NCBI GenBank assembly: GCA_006844635.1
Contig: SPJO01000179.1
Span: 1-11,800 of the forward strand
Reading direction: 5' to 3'
Source: Methylophilaceae bacterium
GTDB taxonomy: Bacteria > Pseudomonadota > Gammaproteobacteria > Burkholderiales > Methylophilaceae
Length of the DNA: 11,800 bases
Shown here: positions 6,765-11,800 of the stretch, one piece after another
Layout of the letters: every line of letters begins with the position of its first letter
Position numbering within the stretch: the first letter of the stretch is position 1
The notes under the pieces: model-generated
The model's database searches: none
The model's input: the letters and a program-made list of their open reading frames with translations, nothing else
What the model was told of the DNA's origin: nothing
Position numbers and translations under genes: made by a program

Positions 6765-8789
6765 ATGTTAAATACTCTGAATACTCCCCAGCGCGAAGCT
6801 GTAAAATATGTTGATGGCCCTTTACTTGTGCTGGCTGGTGCAGGTAGTGGTAAAACACGTGTGATTACGCAAAAAATTGCTTATCTCATTGACGAAGCTG
6901 GCTACTCTCCAAAAGAAATCGCAGCCATTACCTTCACGAACAAAGCAGCAATTGAGATGCGTGAACGCGTGAATAAGCTGATTGACGGCAGCAAAACCAA
7001 AGGCCTAACCATTGCGACCTTCCACTCGCTAGGCTTACAAATTTTACGGCAAGAAGCCGAGACCTTGGGTTATAAACCACAGTTTTCTATTCTCGATGCT
7101 TCCGATAGTTTTAAGATTCTTTCCGACATTCTATCGACAACTGATAAGCAGCTGCTCAGGCAAACACAATGGCAAATTTCTGGTTGGAAAAATGCATTTA
7201 TTAATCCAGACCAAGCAAAAGCGACTGCTGACGAAGAGCTAACTGTAGCAGCTGCACAGGTCTATCAGCTTTATCAGCAATCTCTCAAGGCCTACCAAGC
7301 TGTAGACTTTGATGACTTAATCAAGCTACCTGTAGAGCTATTTGAACAGCACCCGGAAACATTGCAAAAGTGGCAAATGAAGCTCAAGTATTTACTGATT
7401 GATGAATATCAAGATACCAACACTTGTCAGTATCGACTAGTCAAAATGTTAACGGACTTTTCAAAGCAGTTCACTGCAGTTGGAGATGATGACCAAGCGA
7501 TTTATGGTTGGCGTGGTGCGGATGTGGAAAACCTCAACCAACTCACCAAAGACTTTAGCAATCTTAAAATCATCAAACTCGAACAAAACTACCGTTCTAC
7601 CGTACGGATTCTACGCGCCGCTAACCAAGTCATTGCCAACAACCCTAAACTGTTTGATAAGAAGTTATGGAGTGATTTAGGCACTGGCGATATGATCAAT
7701 GTCAGTGCAGCTAAAGATGAAAACCACGAAGCTGAAAATGTGGTGACTAAGTTAATGGCCCACATGTTTGAACACCGCACGCACTATAAAGATTATGCCA
7801 TTCTCTACCGCGGTAATCACCAATCGCGCATTTTAGAACAGCAGCTACGCAACAATAAAATCCCCTACACCATTTCAGGCGGTCAATCGTTCTTTGATAA
7901 AGCTGAAATTAAAGACATTGTGAGTTACTTACGTTTGATTGCTAACGAGGATGACGATCCGGCCTTTATTCGTGCCGCCACCACGCCGAAAAAAGGTATT
8001 GGTAGCACCACATTAGAGCGCTTAGGGGAATATGCAAGCAAACATCAAATATCACTATTTGCAGCGGCCTTTGAGGGTAGCTTTCAAGGTGAGCTGGGAA
8101 CCAAACAACTCGAAGACCTACTGACATTTACGCAATACATTAACAAACTACAAGCGCGTGCTGTACGTGACCCTGCTGAAGCAGTATTAAACGACTTACT
8201 CAAAGCCATCGAGTACGAAGCGTACCTCTATGACCATGAAGAACAACGCGCAGCTGAATCACGCTGGAGCAATGTCTTAGAGTTTGTGACATGGTTGACC
8301 AACAAAAGTAAAGGCAGCACAGAATTTGGTAATGAACAGCCAGAAAAAACACTGTTAGAACTCACGCAACTGGTCGCGCTTATTAGTATTCTTGAGGGAC
8401 AAGAAGAGGCTGAGCCTGATGCCGTCAAGCTCAGCACCTTGCATGCTGCAAAGGGCTTAGAGTTTGGCCATGTCTACTTAATTGGCACCGAAGAAGGCAT
8501 TCTTCCGCATCGTGAATCGATTGACAGTGATAAAATCGAAGAAGAACGTCGTTTAATGTATGTGGGAATTACCCGCGCACAAAAGTCTTTGACTGTCTCT
8601 TGGTGTAAGAAACGTAAACGCGCAGGTGAAATGGAAATGTGTGAACCTAGCCGTTTTATCGCTGAATTGCCGAACGATGACGTGCGCCATTTCGGCAACC
8701 CATTTAACGACCCAGAAGTCAGCAAGGATTTTGGTAAAGAAAAAATGGCCAATATCCGTGCGATGTTAGCTGCCAATAAAGAGAAATAA
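6765..8789 (+). CDS. rep: ATP-dependent DNA helicase Rep (UvrD/Rep superfamily 1A)
   Basis: This 674-residue protein is almost exactly the length of E. coli Rep (673). Superfamily 1 motifs are intact: Walker A GAGSGKT (25-31), AITFTNKAA motif Ia, DEYQDTN motif II (213-219), VGDDDQAIYGWRGA motif III (239-252), LEQNYRS motif IV (272-278), LSTLHAAKGLEF motif V and VGITRAQKSL motif VI. Stretches such as YKDYAILYRGNHQSR and IPYTISGG match Rep rather than UvrD from memory. Rep translocates 3' to 5' on single-stranded DNA and clears proteins ahead of replication forks. I chose ATG at 6765 because it aligns with the E. coli start. An in-frame TTG at 6741 would add eight residues but sits in a hairpin arm. 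Neither start has a clear Shine-Dalgarno site. The uup gene begins 3 bp downstream, so the two are probably co-transcribed. Confidence 0.94.
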   Translation: MLNTLNTPQREAVKYVDGPLLVLAGAGSGKTRVITQKIAYLIDEAGYSPKEIAAITFTNKAAIEMRERVNKLIDGSKTKGLTIATFHSLGLQILRQEAETLGYKPQFSILDASDSFKILSDILSTTDKQLLRQTQWQISGWKNAFINPDQAKATADEELTVAAAQVYQLYQQSLKAYQAVDFDDLIKLPVELFEQHPETLQKWQMKLKYLLIDEYQDTNTCQYRLVKMLTDFSKQFTAVGDDDQAIYGWRGADVENLNQLTKDFSNLKIIKLEQNYRSTVRILRAANQVIANNPKLFDKKLWSDLGTGDMINVSAAKDENHEAENVVTKLMAHMFEHRTHYKDYAILYRGNHQSRILEQQLRNNKIPYTISGGQSFFDKAEIKDIVSYLRLIANEDDDPAFIRAATTPKKGIGSTTLERLGEYASKHQISLFAAAFEGSFQGELGTKQLEDLLTFTQYINKLQARAVRDPAEAVLNDLLKAIEYEAYLYDHEEQRAAESRWSNVLEFVTWLTNKSKGSTEFGNEQPEKTLLELTQLVALISILEGQEEAEPDAVKLSTLHAAKGLEFGHVYLIGTEEGILPHRESIDSDKIEEERRLMYVGITRAQKSLTVSWCKKRKRAGEMEMCEPSRFIAELPNDDVRHFGNPFNDPEVSKDFGKEKMANIRAMLAANKEK

Positions 8790-8792
8790 CAC

Positions 8793-10697
8793 ATGCCTTA
8801 TATCACATTAGAAAATGCATCACTGGCTTATGGCCATCATGCTTTATTAGACCGAGCAGCCTTCCAATTGGATGCTGGGGAACGCGTGGGCTTAATTGGT
8901 CGCAACGGTGCGGGCAAATCAAGTTTGCTGAAAGCACTCGCTGGCGAAACCAAGCTAGATGATGGCAAGCTGTGGGTTGCTCAATCCGTGCGTACTGTTT
9001 ATGTGCCACAAGAGCCTGAGCTCAACCCTGAGCATACAATTTACGAAGCCGTTGCAGAAGGCTTAGGTGAAGCACAAAAAACATTGGTTGCCTACCATGC
9101 AGTCACGCATCAAATGGGTGAGCCAGATGCAGACTTTGATGCATTAATGAAAGAGATGGAAACGCTACAGCATGATTTAGAAAATCTTGGTGCCTGGGAG
9201 ATGCAATCTAAGATTGAAACTGTGCTTAGCCGGTTAAGCCTAGACGCAGATGTTGTGATCTCAACCTTATCTGGCGGTTGGCGTAAACGGGTTGCGCTCG
9301 GACGTGCACTGGTTGCAGAGCCAGAAGTCTTGCTACTCGATGAGCCGACCAACCATTTGGATTTAGAAGCCATTTTGTGGCTAGAAGAACTACTACTAGG
9401 TTTCAAAGGTGCTGTGTTATTTATTACGCATGATCGTCGCTTCTTGAACCGCTTAGCCACGCGTATCGTCGAACTTGACCGCGGCCAGCTAACAGATTTT
9501 GTAGGCACCTATAGTAACTACTTAGTTAAAAAAGCAGAACTGCTCGAAGTAGAGGCCACGCAAGCGGCAAAGTTCGACAAAGTGCTCGCACAAGAAGAAG
9601 CATGGATACGGCAAGGCATTAAAGCACGCCGCACACGTAATGAAGGGCGTGTAAGAAACTTAGAGAAGTTACGGTTAGAACGTGCGGCTAGACGCGAGCA
9701 ACAAGGCAATGTCAAACTGAATATTGATGCTGGGGAACGCTCAGGAAAATTAGTCGCTGAACTCAATAATGTGAAAAAAGCTTACGGCGACAAAGTACTG
9801 ATTAATGGCTTTAACACACGGATTTTAAGGGGTGACCGTATTGGTTTAATTGGCCCTAATGGCGTTGGTAAAAGTACTCTTCTCAAGTTAATCCTTGGTG
9901 AAATTGAAGCCGATAGCGGAGAGATAGAACGCGGCACCAAGTTGAATGTTGCTTATTTTGACCAAATGCGCGAACAGCTTGATGAAGAAGCAACACTCGC
10001 TGACACCATTAGCCCAGGTTCAGACTTCGTTGAAATTGGCACCGAACGTAAACATGTCATTAGTTATCTAGAGGACTTTTTATTCCCACCACAGCGTTCC
10101 CGCTCGCCAGTGAAATCATTATCTGGCGGCGAACGAAACCGCTTGTTATTAGCACGGCTATTTGCACGCCCAACCAATGTACTGGTGTTAGATGAGCCAA
10201 CCAACGATTTAGACATTGATACACTGGAACTACTTGAGAGCTTATTACAAGAATACAAAGGCACCCTCTTCTTAGTCAGCCATGACCGTGAGTTTCTTGA
10301 GAACACGGTCACACAAGTCATCGCCTTTGAAGGTAATGGCGTGCTAGATGAATTTGGTGGTGGTTATGATGATTGGCTGCGCTTCTCGGAGCAGAGAAAA
10401 GCAGAAGAGCCAACACAAAAGAAAGTCGCTGAAAAGAAACCTTCGAATAAAAAGCCAACAACCAGCAATCCGAATAAAAAATTAAGTGCTAATGAAAAAA
10501 AAGAATTAGAAAATTTACCCCAAGAAATAGAAGCGTTAGAAACAGAGCAAGCAGAGATCAATCAACAATTTACTGATCCTGATATCTACCGTAACCAACC
10601 AGAGCTAGTTAAATCCCTACAAACAAGGCTTGCTAAAATTGAAGCACTGATTGAAGAAAAGATAACACGCTGGGATGCACTGGAACAGCTAAGCTAG
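8793..10697 (+). CDS. uup: ABC-F family ATPase Uup
   Basis: This 634-residue protein (E. coli Uup 635) has two soluble ABC domains and no membrane segments. Domain 1 has Walker A GRNGAGKSS (36-44), signature LSGGWRKR (159-166) and Walker B LLLDEPTNHLD (180-190). The linker carries WIRQGIKARRTRNEGRVR (271-288), typical of Uup. Domain 2 has GPNGVGKST (354-362), LSGGERNR (443-450) and LVLDEPTNDLD (464-474). A Lys-rich stretch (538-570) leads to a C-terminal coiled coil (about 565-634), the region reported to bind DNA in E. coli Uup. That tail separates it from EttA and YheS. Uup is linked to precise transposon excision, branched recombination intermediates and ribosome function. ATG at 8793 follows the rep stop by 3 bp and has only a weak AAAGAG site, so its expression may depend on translation of rep. 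Confidence 0.95.
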   Translation: MPYITLENASLAYGHHALLDRAAFQLDAGERVGLIGRNGAGKSSLLKALAGETKLDDGKLWVAQSVRTVYVPQEPELNPEHTIYEAVAEGLGEAQKTLVAYHAVTHQMGEPDADFDALMKEMETLQHDLENLGAWEMQSKIETVLSRLSLDADVVISTLSGGWRKRVALGRALVAEPEVLLLDEPTNHLDLEAILWLEELLLGFKGAVLFITHDRRFLNRLATRIVELDRGQLTDFVGTYSNYLVKKAELLEVEATQAAKFDKVLAQEEAWIRQGIKARRTRNEGRVRNLEKLRLERAARREQQGNVKLNIDAGERSGKLVAELNNVKKAYGDKVLINGFNTRILRGDRIGLIGPNGVGKSTLLKLILGEIEADSGEIERGTKLNVAYFDQMREQLDEEATLADTISPGSDFVEIGTERKHVISYLEDFLFPPQRSRSPVKSLSGGERNRLLLARLFARPTNVLVLDEPTNDLDIDTLELLESLLQEYKGTLFLVSHDREFLENTVTQVIAFEGNGVLDEFGGGYDDWLRFSEQRKAEEPTQKKVAEKKPSNKKPTTSNPNKKLSANEKKELENLPQEIEALETEQAEINQQFTDPDIYRNQPELVKSLQTRLAKIEALIEEKITRWDALEQLS

Positions 10698-10731
10698 TTG
10701 ATTCAATTAATTTGGCACGTATTTAGCTTAG
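10689..10731. repeat. 8-bp perfect inverted repeat straddling the uup stop codon
   Basis: CTAAGCTA (10689-10696) and TAGCTTAG (10724-10731) are exact reverse complements separated by 27 bases. The left arm covers the end of uup and most of its TAG stop. The spacer contains smaller symmetric elements, TTGATTCAA (10698-10706) and AATTAATT (10705-10712). No T-run follows the right arm, so it is at best a weak intrinsic terminator. It could instead be an operator for the downstream gene. A poor promoter candidate, TTGATT then TATTTA with 16-base spacing (10698-10725), falls inside it. Confidence 0.4.
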
Positions 10732-10773
10732 ACTTAACCATCTTTGTATTAGCAAACAACACCACTTATCACC

Positions 10774-11800
10774 ATGATTAACTCATTAGCCTTTGCCCGC
10801 CATGGGGACAAAGAAAATTCCGACTTCTTTGAAGAATATTTACAACGCATTTTAGAAGAGCGTGACCGCTTAGGTCTCACCGAAATGGTGCATGAAATAG
10901 ACGCTTTGATGATTACTGTCGACCCGGACAGTTCTATTGAGTACATTGCTGAGCTATGCCTGATGACGCCTTATCACTACTTAGTCACGTTAGAGAGTGA
11001 ATCACATTGGACACATATCTTACGCATTGATATAGACTCGCCTGATTTAATCCTTCGCGAAGTCAAAGACCCAAACTTCAGAGGCATCTTCCGCTCTTTA
11101 AATGAAATTTACCCAGTGGGCTCACGTAAACCCAATAGCCGTTATATGGGTGAGATTATTCGTGTCAGCAATAAGCATGAAGTAGAAGCCATTCAAGGCT
11201 CTCGCGAATTTAGATTCTTCAATCAAGATGATGTTCGTAGGTTAGAGCTGCCAGGGAATGTCACATTTAGTAAACCTTCTCCTTACACCCATAATATCGT
11301 TGGTTATCTAGAGCGAGATATTGCTGATATTCGCGTTTACGCACTCGGCATCAGTACAATTCGCGATGATATTCAAGCGGTCTATGAGGAAGCAAAAACA
11401 ACGCAAGAAAAACTGCGCATTAATGATTTAATTTTACCCGTTGATCACTTGGCTACCCGTATCTATAGTCAAAATCGAGAAGTAGCCATTCTTGAATACT
11501 TATCGCTTTCCAGTTATCACTTTTGGGGTGCTTATAATATTAAAGACCAAAACTCTTCAACGAATGTCACAAAAAGTGTACATGCGGTTCCAGAATCAAA
11601 AAGCCCTGCAAAAGTATTTACCGCTAACAACACACCCTACTTTGTGAATCACTTAGAGAAGTTGCCTTCACCGACAGAAACGTTTGTGCGTAATTATGGC
11701 CCCCGTTTGCACCACATGGCGCTAGCCGTCAAAGATGGTGAACGCGATGGCGTTGAGAATATTGACTTTGTTGTTAACTCAATTGCCGAGCAAGGAAAAG
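10774..11800 (+). CDS. VOC-superfamily protein with HPPD-like C-terminal half, 3' truncated
   Basis: The frame is open from ATG 10774 to the window end (342 codons, no stop). An in-frame TAG at 10750-10752 makes this ATG the first available start, although no Shine-Dalgarno site is seen. Residues 1-~215 (MINSLAFARHGDKENSDFFE...) belong to no family I recognise. From about residue 220 the pattern resembles the catalytic half of 4-hydroxyphenylpyruvate dioxygenase: a VDHLATRI strand with His225, then a second module at ETFVRNYGPRLHHMALAV with His314. That mirrors the F-Y-G-P-G-V-Q-H-I-A-L element of HPPD. The 89-residue His spacing is close to the roughly 80 in HPPD, so both may bind iron or another divalent metal; the third ligand, a Glu, would lie past the window. 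It may be an oxygenase or other VOC enzyme; the substrate is unknown. It lies 76 bp after uup. Confidence 0.75.
   Translation, partial: MINSLAFARHGDKENSDFFEEYLQRILEERDRLGLTEMVHEIDALMITVDPDSSIEYIAELCLMTPYHYLVTLESESHWTHILRIDIDSPDLILREVKDPNFRGIFRSLNEIYPVGSRKPNSRYMGEIIRVSNKHEVEAIQGSREFRFFNQDDVRRLELPGNVTFSKPSPYTHNIVGYLERDIADIRVYALGISTIRDDIQAVYEEAKTTQEKLRINDLILPVDHLATRIYSQNREVAILEYLSLSSYHFWGAYNIKDQNSSTNVTKSVHAVPESKSPAKVFTANNTPYFVNHLEKLPSPTETFVRNYGPRLHHMALAVKDGERDGVENIDFVVNSIAEQGK

Noticed and set aside
8474..8794. 106-codon minus-strand reading frame antisense to the end of rep
   Set aside because: It is complementary to conserved Rep motif V/VI coding sequence; the composition is that of a shadow frame and no ribosome site is seen.
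9110..9508. 132-codon minus-strand reading frame inside uup
   Set aside because: It is Ser-rich low-complexity translation, as expected opposite an ABC ATPase gene; there is no independent support.
10749..10946. 65-codon minus-strand reading frame near the VOC gene start
   Set aside because: It is antisense to the long open frame from 10774, which has clear protein-like features, so this short frame is not credible.
1..11800. Mobile element, CRISPR, tRNA or rRNA
   Set aside because: No transposase, integrase, direct-repeat array, cloverleaf or rRNA-like stretch was found on either strand by eye; the window reads as core chromosome.

Overview
This window looks like ordinary chromosome from a Gram-negative proteobacterium with GC in the mid-40s by eye. 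A gamma- or betaproteobacterium fits best. Rep and Uup resemble their E. coli counterparts closely from memory, Shine-Dalgarno sites are of the AAGG/GAGG type, and the c-di-GMP genes are typical of that group. A species cannot be named from the sequence alone. I see no insertion sequence, integrase, CRISPR array, tRNA, rRNA or phage gene, and gene density is high.

Layout. Positions 1-960 (+) hold the 3' end of a GGDEF-EAL c-di-GMP gene cut by the window edge. Convergent to it, 1003-4306 (-) is a tight three-gene operon transcribed right to left: a circularly permuted ATP-grasp protein, an alpha-E protein and a transglutaminase-like protease. A 267-bp divergent intergenic region (4307-4573) separates this operon from the ribosome-assembly GTPase gene rbgA/ylqF (4574-5440, +). 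That gene converges, with a 12-bp gap, on a seven-helix membrane diguanylate cyclase (5453-6625, -). A 139-bp divergent region then leads to rep (6765-8789, +) and uup (8793-10697, +), only 3 bp apart. A VOC-fold gene follows (10774 to beyond 11800, +). It was identified by direct translation and resembles the catalytic half of 4-hydroxyphenylpyruvate dioxygenase (HPPD), but its N-terminal ~200 residues are unrecognised.

How the genes fit together. The ATP-grasp, alpha-E and transglutaminase proteins form a conserved gene set long predicted to make and process an unknown peptide or amide-linked product. It is the least characterised complete system here. Rep (accessory replicative helicase) and Uup (ABC-F ATPase linked to tolerance of branched DNA intermediates) look co-transcribed, which suggests a shared role in replication or recombination upkeep. 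The two c-di-GMP genes, one with an intact EAL phosphodiesterase and one with an intact GGEEF cyclase, are unlinked transcriptionally. The HPPD-like protein is the most open single gene.

Non-coding signals worth noting are an extended -10 promoter of rbgA inside a perfect inverted repeat, a hairpin just ahead of the rep start, and an 8-bp inverted repeat straddling the uup stop codon.
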